From Deltaproteobacteria bacterium (lineage in GTDB: Bacteria; Desulfobacterota_B; Binatia; Bin18), in assembly GCA_012271025.1 (NCBI GenBank), contig JAAXHF010000628.1, forward strand, positions 1 to 22,257: a DNA stretch of 22,257 bases, in the 5' to 3' direction. Of the stretch, positions 1-6,596 are shown piece after piece. The position numbers were made by a program, and so were the translations under genes. Positions within the stretch are counted from its first letter, which is position 1. Every line of letters starts with the position of its first letter. A model generated the notes under the pieces. It saw only the letters and a program-made list of their open reading frames with translations, had not been told where the DNA came from and did no database searches.

Positions 1-1
1 G

Positions 2-269
2 GGTTGCACCGATCGAGCTGAAGGGTGGCCGATTCAAGGCAGATGAGGTCATAGAACAGCTCCAAGGCGGGGCCAATGTCGCCAATACGTGGCTTCCTTC
101 TGGAAACTCGTTCAAGTTCGTACCGGTACTGGTCCACGGACCGGGAGTTCACAAAAAAGATTACGAGACACTGCGGAGAAGGAAAATCAGACTGCACGGT
201 CGCGAAGGTCAAACGGTGCTGATCCGCTGTGGCAATACGCTGCGAGAGGCATTCGACAAAGCTTTGTAA
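2..269 (+). CDS. 3' end of an unrecognised gene (partial; starts before the window)
   Basis: An open frame with codons beginning at base 3 runs in from the left edge and stops at TAA 267-269, leaving about 88 residues. It contains no convincing internal start, so it is read as a truncated gene. Near the window edge it reads IELKGGRF, then a basic stretch (LRRRKIRLHGREG), and it ends EAFDKAL. The E-x-K in IELKGG resembles the second half of a PD-(D/E)XK nuclease core, but the residues that would settle this lie outside the window, so no function is assigned. It converges on the leftward Rieske operon, with 155 bp between the two stop codons. Confidence 0.5.
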   Translation, partial: VAPIELKGGRFKADEVIEQLQGGANVANTWLPSGNSFKFVPVLVHGPGVHKKDYETLRRRKIRLHGREGQTVLIRCGNTLREAFDKAL

Positions 270-424
270 CGGATTCCTTCTTACTGAAGCTGGACATAGA
301 TACAGATTATCAGACACCGATGTCCTGATTGGACACCCCGGCCCGATTCTTGACGTGTGGCTATGCGCAACGTCTCAGCCATGGACCGCCGCGGCCGCCA
401 TTGGCGTCTCGCGGGTTGCCGCCC

Positions 425-1786
425 TCACTCCGCGTCTACCCAGCGGTCGTACAGCCGGTGGAAATGCCGCAGCTTGGTCTCGGCATAGCTGGCAAAGGTC
501 ACGCAGCCGGGCTTCTTGGCCGCCTCCAGCCCGCGCTGCACCTTGGGCAGGTTGTAGACGTCCTGGTTGAACACGCGGGCCAGCATGCCCAGCTCCGGGG
601 CTTCGGTCCAGTCGTCGTCCGCTCCCAGCCAGTGGATGGGGACGGCAGGTGGCCGTTTGCCCGGCGGGTAGGGCGCCAGATACATGCACTCCATGATCGA
701 CATCCGATGATCGTCGCCGTAGGGACGAAAGCGGTAGGTGATGCGGTTGAACGCTCCCCACGGGTGGAAATTGGGAAACAGGGTGAAGTAGAAGCTATCG
801 GTCATCTCGGCATCGCTGAAGCGCTCCACGCCGTCGCCAAAGATGGGCTGCATGGCTTGGCGGCCGGTGGTCCCGACAAACTCGCGGGCGGTCGTCCCGT
901 CGGGGAGGCTGGCCACGGGCGGATCGTCGAGATTGCGGTCCATCATCGCGTCCAGCATGTCCTGCTCGGTCGGCGTCCAATTCAGATGCGGGCTCGGCGT
1001 GCCGTTGGGCGTGATCGCGCGGCTGTAGTTGCCCCACACGTCATACTGCGAGTTGGCGTCGCCAATGCCGGCCAGGATCTGCGGATGGGTGGCAACAACG
1101 TGGTAGGCTTCCATGAACGCCTCCTGGGCAAGCTTCCAGTTGCAGCGCAGGATTTTTGCCACATGCGCCTGCTTGAAGCGCTGCTCCAGCGGCCACGGGG
1201 CAAACTGCTGGGGCAGGTCTCCCAGAAAGCGCTCCAGGGGCTCGCAGTCCGGGTCGGGATTGATAAAGACGAAGCCGCCCCAGTGCCCGACTTTGACCTC
1301 CGGCAGGCGGTATTCCTCAGGCGTGACCTGTGGGAAGTCCCACTGGCACGGCACCTCCTTCAGCGAGCCGTCCAGATGCCAGCACCAGCCGTGAAACGGA
1401 CAGCGGAGATCGTGGGAGCGGCCCGGCTCCTCGCGCAGCAGCCGTCCGCGATGGCGGCAGGCGTTATAGAAGGCCTGGATCGTGTCCGGCGCGGAGCGGA
1501 CCACCAGGTAGGACTGCTGGGCGATATCGTAGACCGTGTAGCTGCCGACTTCGGGAATATCCTCTTCCCGGCACGCCATCTGCCACACCCGGCTCCACAG
1601 CCGTTGTTTTTCACGTTCGTGCGCCTCGCGCGAGATATAGCGTTCGATATCGACCTTCTGGACCCCGCCGGCCAGCGGATTCTCCCGGCGCAGCACCGCA
1701 GGCACGGGATGGGAATCCGTATTGAGCAGGTCCTGGTACGACACACCGTCCGAACGGTCGCCTGTGGCGGATACAATCTCGGTCAT
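425..1786 (-). CDS. Rieske-type aromatic ring-hydroxylating oxygenase, alpha (catalytic) subunit
   Basis: A 453-aa oxygenase subunit expected to use O2 and electrons from a separate reductase to hydroxylate or dihydroxylate an aromatic or similar substrate in the cytoplasm. The Rieske [2Fe-2S] ligands are visible as C110-x-H112 and C129-P-F-H132. The mononuclear iron site follows in FMEAYHVVATHP (H229, H234), with the likely third ligand D409 in FNQDVYNLPKVQRG. Length and domain order (Rieske N-terminal, catalytic C-terminal) fit the family. The ATG at 1786 is preceded by GAGGA about 5 nt upstream. It is the last gene of a leftward set, 18 bp after a 75-codon ORF. No beta subunit, ferredoxin or reductase lies in the window, so the electron donor is elsewhere. 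The substrate cannot be read from the sequence. Confidence 0.95.
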   Translation of the reverse strand: MTEIVSATGDRSDGVSYQDLLNTDSHPVPAVLRRENPLAGGVQKVDIERYISREAHEREKQRLWSRVWQMACREEDIPEVGSYTVYDIAQQSYLVVRSAPDTIQAFYNACRHRGRLLREEPGRSHDLRCPFHGWCWHLDGSLKEVPCQWDFPQVTPEEYRLPEVKVGHWGGFVFINPDPDCEPLERFLGDLPQQFAPWPLEQRFKQAHVAKILRCNWKLAQEAFMEAYHVVATHPQILAGIGDANSQYDVWGNYSRAITPNGTPSPHLNWTPTEQDMLDAMMDRNLDDPPVASLPDGTTAREFVGTTGRQAMQPIFGDGVERFSDAEMTDSFYFTLFPNFHPWGAFNRITYRFRPYGDDHRMSIMECMYLAPYPPGKRPPAVPIHWLGADDDWTEAPELGMLARVFNQDVYNLPKVQRGLEAAKKPGCVTFASYAETKLRHFHRLYDRWVDAE

Positions 1787-1804
1787 AGCTTCCTCACCCT
1801 TGTC

Positions 1805-2032
1805 TCAGTCATGGACCAGATCTTCGAGCGCGGCCCGGTGGCGCGCGGGCAACTGCGGCCCGGCCAGCCACAAGCACATATGCGGGTCGGCGTGGGTCAG
1901 CGCTCCGGCCACCCACACGCCCCCGGCCGTAAAAACCCCTTCCTCGCCCCCGCGGCTCACGACTTTGACCTGCCCGTCGTCCAGTAATTCATAGGTCGCC
2001 CCGGTCAGGGGATGTTGTCGTCGGCGTGCCAC
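1805..2032 (-). CDS. Small conserved-looking protein of unknown function upstream of the Rieske gene
   Basis: A 75-aa protein, not recognised. The GTG start at 2032 lies inside the 3' end of brnA (28-bp overlap). It is supported by a near-perfect AAGGAGG six bases upstream, one of the strongest ribosome sites in the window, which argues that this is a real gene. The protein starts with a basic patch (ARRRQHP). A probably beta-rich middle follows (ELLDDGQVKVVSRGG, GVFTAGGVWVAGAL), then HADPHMCLWLAGPQ and an acidic helical tail. It has no signal peptide, no membrane segment and only one cysteine, so it is not a ferredoxin. Its position 18 bp ahead of the oxygenase suggests a partner or accessory role there; this is inference from context. 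Confidence 0.7.
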   Translation of the reverse strand: MARRRQHPLTGATYELLDDGQVKVVSRGGEEGVFTAGGVWVAGALTHADPHMCLWLAGPQLPARHRAALEDLVHD

Positions 2033-2295
2033 TGTTTGCCTCCTTCCCGATGCGCTTCGTAGTAGGCTCGCAAGATCGCGTTAATGCGACTCTGGTACCC
2101 CTTGCCCTGGGCTTTCATCCATTCCAGCACGTCTGCATCTAGGCGTAAGGTCAGTTGCTTTTTTCTGGGAGGGAATACCACGCGCGCCTTCTTGAAGAAG
2201 TCCTCGTCCAGCTCAGGGATATCGCTATAATCAATGTCCTGATCGCTCTGGGCATCAATCCGTTTCAAGTCGCTTTTGATAGATTTTTTGCTCAC
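2005..2295 (-). CDS. brnA: BrnA-family antitoxin (ribbon-helix-helix type)
   Basis: A 96-aa antitoxin expected to bind and neutralise BrnT and to repress the operon by DNA binding. The C-terminal half carries the family signature: RKKQLTLRLDADVLEWMKAQ forms the strand and first helix of a ribbon-helix-helix fold, followed by GKGYQSRINAILRAYYE. The N-terminal half is acidic (DIDYSDIPELDEDFF), as expected for the toxin-binding segment. The start is GTG at 2295, inside the 3' end of brnT (41-bp overlap), consistent with translational coupling. Its own 3' end holds the ribosome site and start of the next gene. Toxin-first order and lengths match canonical brnTA. Confidence 0.9.
   Translation of the reverse strand: MSKKSIKSDLKRIDAQSDQDIDYSDIPELDEDFFKKARVVFPPRKKQLTLRLDADVLEWMKAQGKGYQSRINAILRAYYEAHREGGKQWHADDNIP
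2039..2045 (-). promoter_or_regulatory. Strong ribosome binding site deciding the 75-aa ORF start
   Basis: AAGGAGG on the minus strand ends six bases before the GTG at 2032. It lies within brnA codons and sets the start of the small ORF between brnA and the Rieske gene. Confidence 0.7.
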
Positions 2296-2530
2296 GGCTG
2301 TTGGCCTTTCTCATAGAGATGATACGCGTTCTCTTACCTCGCCTGGTGTGGGCGATGACCACCACGCGGCCTTCCAACTGGCCTAATGTGATGAACCGTT
2401 CTTCTCCATAGCCGTATCGTTTGTCTTCGAATGTCACGCACCTTCCAGCAAACACGAGGGATGCGTCTTCAAAGCTCAACCCATGCTTGACGAGATTGTC
2501 GCGCCGCTTTGCCTCATCCCATTCATACAT
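2255..2530 (-). CDS. brnT: BrnT-family ribonuclease toxin
   Basis: A 91-aa toxin of the BrnT family (RelE-like fold, a ribosome-independent RNase in characterised members). The family pattern is clear: the N-terminal YEWDEAKRRDNLVKHGLSFE, a central GYGEERFITLGQLEGRVVVI, and the C-terminal TRIISMRKANSREQKIY carrying the conserved arginine and basic residues. Length is normal and no frame is broken, so it is probably functional. The ATG at 2530 has only a weak AAGAG upstream. A TTGACA/TACAAT promoter lies 27-56 bases upstream of the start codon. The gene is the first of a tightly packed leftward set of four that ends with the Rieske oxygenase. Local base composition upstream is AT-rich compared with the surroundings, which may mark the acquired module. 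Confidence 0.92.
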   Translation of the reverse strand: MYEWDEAKRRDNLVKHGLSFEDASLVFAGRCVTFEDKRYGYGEERFITLGQLEGRVVVIAHTRRGKRTRIISMRKANSREQKIYQKRLETD

Positions 2531-2556
2531 GACTCTTATCTTCGAGCGTAGTTACA

Positions 2557-2586
2557 ATTGTAGTTCCAAAAAATTTATTCTGTCAA
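2557..2586 (-). promoter_or_regulatory. sigma70-type promoter of brnT with palindromic -10 (possible BrnA operator)
   Basis: On the minus strand a consensus -35 TTGACA (2581-2586) is followed by an 18-nt spacer and a -10 TACAAT (2557-2562). The -10 is embedded in the perfect 10-bp palindrome TACAATTGTA (2553-2562). Predicted transcription would begin near 2550, giving a leader of about 20 nt to the brnT ATG. A second inverted repeat, CTTGT-acg-ACAAG (2598-2610), lies just upstream of the -35. Overlap of a palindrome with the -10 fits autorepression by the ribbon-helix-helix antitoxin, which is an inference. Confidence 0.65.
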
Positions 2587-2740
2587 CAAAACGAATACTT
2601 GTACGACAAGATGCAGCCCAGTGAGCATGACCCCAGGTACCAAGAAAAAGCGCCTCGCATCCCAGCTCAAAAACGGGGTTGGCCTCTTCACTCTTGTCGC
2701 GCCCTCGTACCTGCCCCTTCAGCCAGGAGCGTTCCCTTCG

Positions 2741-3175
2741 TTATTGCGCTTCGTCGCCGTCCTGGATTTCGACCTCGACAAAAACCGCGCCGGTCCATTC
2801 CGCTCGCTTATAGGTCCACGGGCGCAGTTTCCTGAACCCCGCGCTGCTTCGCTCAGGATCGTCGAGAATGGGGGTGGCCCAGCCGGCAACCTCCGTTCCC
2901 TGAATGAGCATGGTGACTTCCGCGCCGCCTTCGAGGTGTTTCCACCAGTCGGAATCACTCCCGATATAGACCATGTTCTCCTCGCGCAGATAATCCACCG
3001 GAAAGGTTTTCATCTCCGACGAGTCCCGCTTCTTAAGGGTGATGAGCATGACGCCATCGCTCAGCAGCCCATGCCGCTCGGATTGCAGGATGACCGGCAC
3101 AAGGGGGTGGTAGGCTGCGGCGAGGACGGACAGGCCGGCCAATACGGCAATGATAGTGACCATGCGTTTTCTCAC
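2741..3175 (-). CDS. Membrane-anchored split beta-barrel protein, nitroreductase/deazaflavin-oxidoreductase-like
   Basis: A 144-aa protein with one N-terminal hydrophobic helix (about residues 5-28, VTIIAVLAGLSVLAAA) and then a small alpha/beta domain. The pattern VMLITLKKRD..MKTFPVDYLREENMVYIGSDS..WWKHLEGGAEVTMLI..VAGWATPI resembles the DUF385 / F420-dependent nitroreductase split barrels (FMN- or F420-binding). The usual TTGRKSG segment is replaced by KKRDSSE, so cofactor use is uncertain. The GTG start at 3175 overlaps the P450 stop (GTGA), implying translational coupling; an ATG at 3163 is an alternative that keeps the helix. The pairing with a P450 suggests a redox partner or a follow-on reductase acting at the membrane. 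This is inference. Confidence 0.6.
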   Translation of the reverse strand: MRKRMVTIIAVLAGLSVLAAAYHPLVPVILQSERHGLLSDGVMLITLKKRDSSEMKTFPVDYLREENMVYIGSDSDWWKHLEGGAEVTMLIQGTEVAGWATPILDDPERSSAGFRKLRPWTYKRAEWTGAVFVEVEIQDGDEAQ

Positions 3176-4431
3176 GATTGCCCGTTCCGTTTTTCGGCAG
3201 CGACGGCCTCCTGATCGAACTCAAGATGCAGGGCCTTCAGCCCCCGCAGGATGAAGCTCGGGGTGTGCCGATAGTCGTTTTTATCCTTGGCCAGACGGAT
3301 ATGCCGGAGGCGGCTGAGCAGGGTCTCAAAGGCCACGGTCGCTTCGAGCCGGGCCAGCGGTGCGCCCAGGCAGTAATGAACCCCGGCCCCAAAGGCGACG
3401 TGGTCCTTGGCGTTGGCCCGGCAGACATCGAAGCGCTCGGCTTGGGAGAACTCCTGGTCATCGCGGTTGGCCGAGGCGTACATGAGGACCAGGCGTGAAC
3501 CGGCCGGGATCTTCACCCCGCCCAACTCGGTATCCAGCCTGGCCATGCGAAAGAGTCCCTGCACGGGCGACTCGCAGCGCAGGGCTTCCTCCACACAGTT
3601 GGGGATGCGGGAGTGGTCGGCGCGCACCGCAGCCAGCTGCTGCGGGTTTTGCAGCAGGAGCAGCATGGCGCTGGCAATCAGGTTAGTGGTGGTTTCGTTT
3701 CCGGCCACCAGCAGCTGTTGCAGGATGCTCAGCATCTCGGCGGTATCGAGCGGCGTCTCTCCCTCAAGCCGGGCGTTGATCAGATCGGTCAGGATATCGT
3801 CCTGGGGGGCTGCCCGCCTTTCATCGAGCCTGGCCGCAAAATAGCGCTGAAACTCGACCGTGCTCTTGGCGCACTCCAGCTCCCGTTCGGGCGTAATCAT
3901 GCCGCCCAGGGGCGCCACCGCATCGTCGGACCAGCGCTTGAAATGCACCTGATCGGCGGGCGGAACACCCAGGGCATTGGCAATCACCGTCAGCGGCAGC
4001 GGGACGGCGAACTGGCTTACCAGCTCCACCCGCCCATCGGCAATAAAGGCATCCACCAAGTCGTTGGCAATGGCCCGCACGTTCGGTTCGATAACAGCCA
4101 CCCGGCGGGGCGTAAAAGCCTTATTCACCAGCCCCCGGTAGCGGCGGTGGGCAGGCGGATCGTTGGTGAGCAGGGTGTCCACCGGCAGCCAGCCCTGGGA
4201 CAGGATGTCCACCACCTCTTTGGGCGGTTCCTTGCGCACCCCGGGGCCGGTCTTGGAGGTGAAGGTTTGAGTGTCGAGCAGCACCGTCTTCATATCCTGA
4301 TAGCGGCTGACGATGAAGAAGCCGGCGCCCGGCACCTGATAGACCGGGGCCTCGCGGCGCATGGCGGCGTAGAACGGATACGGGCACTCAACGGTCTCGG
4401 GGTCGAGCGGGTTGAAGTCGGACACTGACAT
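3172..4431 (-). CDS. Cytochrome P450
   Basis: A 419-aa soluble bacterial-type P450 monooxygenase. The heme-thiolate loop FGAGVHYCLG places the axial cysteine at C354. The I-helix oxygen-activating motif is AGNETTT (243-249), and the K-helix E-x-x-R is E282-A-L-R285. Length and absence of a membrane anchor fit class I enzymes that need a ferredoxin and a reductase; none is encoded nearby. The ATG at 4431 has an AGGGAG about 9 nt upstream. It is the first gene of a two-gene leftward operon, overlapping the split-barrel gene by 4 bp. The 218-bp divergent gap to the carbonic anhydrase gene should hold its promoter, but I see no convincing -35/-10 pair there. The substrate is unknown; hydroxylation of a hydrophobic compound is the default expectation. 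Confidence 0.96.
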   Translation of the reverse strand: MSVSDFNPLDPETVECPYPFYAAMRREAPVYQVPGAGFFIVSRYQDMKTVLLDTQTFTSKTGPGVRKEPPKEVVDILSQGWLPVDTLLTNDPPAHRRYRGLVNKAFTPRRVAVIEPNVRAIANDLVDAFIADGRVELVSQFAVPLPLTVIANALGVPPADQVHFKRWSDDAVAPLGGMITPERELECAKSTVEFQRYFAARLDERRAAPQDDILTDLINARLEGETPLDTAEMLSILQQLLVAGNETTTNLIASAMLLLLQNPQQLAAVRADHSRIPNCVEEALRCESPVQGLFRMARLDTELGGVKIPAGSRLVLMYASANRDDQEFSQAERFDVCRANAKDHVAFGAGVHYCLGAPLARLEATVAFETLLSRLRHIRLAKDKNDYRHTPSFILRGLKALHLEFDQEAVAAEKRNGQS

Positions 4432-4635
4432 GACATCATCTCCCTGTCACTATGATACGGTCATGGTCGCCGGGCGAGTGGCCTAGCTATACCAAGCGGC
4501 CGGACATGACAAGCATTGAGGCCGTTCATCGTGAGCAAGCAGCCCGAAAGAAGCTCCACTCCAGCGAGCAGATATGCTACACAGTGACCTGCCGGCTTCA
4601 CCGTTTCGGCGGCGGAGATGGCAAAAAATACAACC

Positions 4636-4640
4636 GGAGG
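4636..4640 (+). promoter_or_regulatory. Ribosome binding site choosing the ATG at 4650
   Basis: GGAGG ends directly against one ATG (4641) and nine bases before another (4650). The second has normal spacing and gives a clean signal peptide, so 4650 is taken as the start of the carbonic anhydrase gene rather than the longer open frame extending back to 4452. Confidence 0.6.
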
Positions 4641-4649
4641 ATGACGCAT

Positions 4650-5408
4650 ATGGCAGGAAAAACATGGCGTGCGCTGGCTGGCCTGGTGTGTGCCACCGCG
4701 CTTTCAGGTACCGCTGCTTCCGACGAAGTCCACTGGGGCTACGAGGGCCCTGGCAGCCCCGAGCATTGGGGATCACTGAACCCGGCGTTTGCGGCGTGCG
4801 CCAGCGGGACCGAGCAGTCGCCCGTCGATCTCACCGACGCGACGGTGAGCGACCTGTCCAGCCTCGCGTTCGACTACGCGCCGAGCCCCATCACCATTGT
4901 GAATAACGGCCACACCATACAGGTGGACTATGCGCCGGGAAGCGGGCTCGTCCTTGATGGTGACCGCTACGAGCTGCTCCAGTTCCACCTCCATCACGGT
5001 AGCGAGCACACGCTGGACGGCGTCCGGTTTCCGCTGGAGTTGCATCTGGTGCATCGCAACGCCAGCGGCGCCCTCGCAGTCGTCGGCATTCTCTTCGAAG
5101 CCGGGGGCGCCAACGAGGCGCTCACACCGCTGTGGAGCCAGCTGCCTGCCGAAGCCGGTCCCGCGACCAGCGTTGCGGGCGAGGTCGATGCGGCGGCGCT
5201 CCTGCCCGCGCGTCGCACGACATGGCGCTACCCGGGTTCGCTCACCACGCCGCCCTGCACCGAGGGCGTGTCCTGGATCGTCATGACCGAACCGGTGGCG
5301 CTGTCGGCGGAGCAGATCGAGGCGTTCGGCGCGATCTTTCCCAACAACTCTCGTCCCATACAGCCGCTCAACGAGCGCGCCGTGCGGCGAGACGGTGAAA
5401 CGCGGTAG
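4650..5408 (+). CDS. Periplasmic alpha-class carbonic anhydrase
   Basis: A 252-aa zinc enzyme catalysing CO2 + H2O to bicarbonate and a proton. An N-terminal signal peptide (MAGKTWRALAGLVCATALSGTA, cut near residue 22-24) directs export. The mature protein begins with HWGYEGPGSPEHWGSL, typical of the alpha class. The zinc ligands are H113 and H115 in QFHLHHGSEH and H132 in ELHLVH. The active-site threonine loop is SLTTPPC (T199), and C50/C203 are placed to form the usual disulfide. Length matches bacterial homologues. The gene stands alone on the plus strand, divergent from the P450 operon and about 50-75 bp before the ATC-hydrolase-like gene, and could be cotranscribed with it. No terminator-like hairpin is visible between them. 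Confidence 0.95.
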   Translation: MAGKTWRALAGLVCATALSGTAASDEVHWGYEGPGSPEHWGSLNPAFAACASGTEQSPVDLTDATVSDLSSLAFDYAPSPITIVNNGHTIQVDYAPGSGLVLDGDRYELLQFHLHHGSEHTLDGVRFPLELHLVHRNASGALAVVGILFEAGGANEALTPLWSQLPAEAGPATSVAGEVDAAALLPARRTTWRYPGSLTTPPCTEGVSWIVMTEPVALSAEQIEAFGAIFPNNSRPIQPLNERAVRRDGETR

Positions 5409-5457
5409 CAACCTGTCCGCGTCCGAATCGCAGTGACGGCGGCCTTGCAAGAGCCCG

Positions 5458-6003
5458 GTGGCTCGGTCTATGCCTGTGGGCATGGCACACGACGACTCCG
5501 TCAACACCGATATTTCCCTGCTCGATGAGGTCAAGATTCAGGCCCGGGTTCTGATTCCCGTCCTGCGCGCACTGCGGACCGAACTGGGACAGGACAAGGC
5601 CAACCGGCTGGTTCGGACCGCCCTGCGGGACTGGTCACGCCAACTGGTCGAGGAGCTGGGCAGCCGACTGCCGGGCCGTCCCCGGGACAAGTGGGAGACT
5701 GCCCGCAATGCGCTGTATCCCAGAATCGGCGACGATATCGACATCGAGATGCTCAGGCAGGAGCCCGACGCGATTGAGTTTAATGTGACCGGCTGTCGCT
5801 ATGCGGACTTTTTTCGGCAACTGAACGAGCCCGAACTCGGCGCGGTCCTGCTGTGCGAGACCGACTTCCACCGGGCGGAACTGGGCAGTCCCGAGGTGGA
5901 GCTGCACCGCAGTCAGACCATCATGGAAGGGGCGCGGACGTGTGACTTTCGCTACCGGATGAAGAGCACCAAACCGTCGCTGGACGAACCGAAAAAGGAG
6001 TAA
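5458..6003 (+). CDS. L-2-amino-thiazoline-4-carboxylic acid (ATC) hydrolase family protein
   Basis: A 181-aa cytoplasmic protein of the family named after the ATC hydrolase that opens the thiazoline ring to S-carbamoyl-cysteine in bacterial L-cysteine formation. The C-terminal half shows the family pattern: VTGCRYADFFRQLNEPELGAVLLCETDFHRAEL, then RSQTIMEGARTCDFRYR. Cysteines and charged residues in these blocks are probably catalytic or metal-binding. The N-terminal half is helical (LLDEVKIQARVLIPVLRALR). The start is uncertain: GTG 5458, ATG 5470 and ATG 5482 are in frame and none has a strong ribosome site. The stop codon is followed after 2 nt by the antitoxin gene, whose ribosome site lies inside this gene's last codons. 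Many members act on unknown substrates, so only the family call is firm. Confidence 0.85.
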   Translation: MARSMPVGMAHDDSVNTDISLLDEVKIQARVLIPVLRALRTELGQDKANRLVRTALRDWSRQLVEELGSRLPGRPRDKWETARNALYPRIGDDIDIEMLRQEPDAIEFNVTGCRYADFFRQLNEPELGAVLLCETDFHRAELGSPEVELHRSQTIMEGARTCDFRYRMKSTKPSLDEPKKE

Positions 6004-6005
6004 CG

Positions 6006-6239
6006 ATGATTGAACCGACCTTAGCTCAACTGGAAGAACAGATTACCCAACTCCCGCTAGATGAACAGCTCCGGCTGATAGAACGCGTTACCCAGCACGT
6101 TCGAGAGCGGCTACGACAGCAAAAGATTCTCGACTCCCAGCTCGCAGCCATGGCTGCGGATCCAGAAATCCAAGCCGAACTCAACAGGATCAATCAGGAG
6201 TTTATGGAAACAGACGCTGACGGCTTGGAGTCTGAATGA
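6006..6239 (+). CDS. Antitoxin of a PemK/MazF-type toxin-antitoxin pair
   Basis: A 77-aa small acidic/helical protein directly upstream of a PemK/MazF toxin and overlapping it by 4 bp. The sequence is mostly amphipathic helix (LAQLEEQITQLPLDEQLRLI, then VRERLRQQKI) with an acidic C-terminal tail (FMETDADGLESE), the part expected to wrap the toxin. I do not recognise a MazE AbrB fold or ribbon-helix-helix motif, so the call rests on position, size and overlap. A strong AAGGAG lies about five nt before the ATG at 6006, within the last codons of the preceding ATC-hydrolase gene. Stronger initiation for antitoxin than toxin is typical for such modules. Confidence 0.75.
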   Translation: MIEPTLAQLEEQITQLPLDEQLRLIERVTQHVRERLRQQKILDSQLAAMAADPEIQAELNRINQEFMETDADGLESE

Positions 6240-6586
6240 TGGCCGTCCAACGGGGAGAAATCTATTTTGTTAATCTCAATCCCGTCCGAGGGCGCGAGCA
6301 GGCAGGACGACGACCTGTCCTCATTTTGTCCATCAATACACTCAATCAACTACCGCTCGTCGCTACCGTTGTTGTGGGGACAAAAGGTGAAAATATCACA
6401 CGCGATTATCCGACGAATGTCCGTCTCTCTCCGGCAGCAACAGGCCTACCGCAGGAAACCGTCTTTTTGTGTTTTCAGATTCGCTCTTTAGATCCCAAAC
6501 GCTTTCCAAACGCTCCTGCGGGGCGGGTTTCAGACGAAGCTCTCCAGAGAGTTGAGCGGACAGTCCGGTATTGTCTCGGTCTCTGA
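6236..6586 (+). CDS. PemK/MazF-family mRNA interferase toxin
   Basis: A 116-aa toxin (115 if the second ATG at 6239 is used; GGAG at 6227-6230 spaces better with that one). MazF/PemK members cleave single-stranded RNA and stop growth unless bound by their antitoxin. Family blocks are intact: QRGEIYFVNLNPVRGREQ, RRPVLILS, a central THVRL-type strand (TNVRLSPAATGLPQET) and the C-terminal QIRSLDPKRF. Length is normal, with no frameshift. The antitoxin stop and toxin start overlap as ATGA. The gene ends 10 bp before the stop of the convergent CaiB gene. Composition is less GC-rich than the neighbouring catabolic genes, consistent with transfer. Confidence 0.93.
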   Translation: MMAVQRGEIYFVNLNPVRGREQAGRRPVLILSINTLNQLPLVATVVVGTKGENITRDYPTNVRLSPAATGLPQETVFLCFQIRSLDPKRFPNAPAGRVSDEALQRVERTVRYCLGL

Positions 6587-6596
6587 AGGCTCGGCT

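Noticed and set aside
309..329. Stem-loop ATCAGACA-ccga-TGT(c)CTGAT between the convergent edge gene and Rieske gene
   Set aside because: It has a bulged base and no T tract on either strand; too weak to call a terminator.
329..1987. A 552-codon plus-strand open frame across the Rieske gene
   Set aside because: It is antisense to a gene with clear Rieske and iron-site motifs. Long antisense frames are expected in GC-rich DNA, and its translation has no recognisable domain.
2611..2740. Possible terminator (T runs on the minus strand) between the P450 operon and brnT
   Set aside because: The T runs are not preceded by a stem longer than three base pairs, so no terminator is claimed; nothing else is visible in this gap.
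4432..4635. Promoters in the divergent P450/carbonic anhydrase gap
   Set aside because: Only poor hexamer pairs were found (for example TTGTCA-15-TATAGC on the minus strand), so none is annotated.
4452..4649. N-terminal extension of the carbonic anhydrase open frame by 66 codons
   Set aside because: It would place the signal peptide internally; the GGAGG at 4636-4640 and a clean signal peptide support the ATG at 4650.
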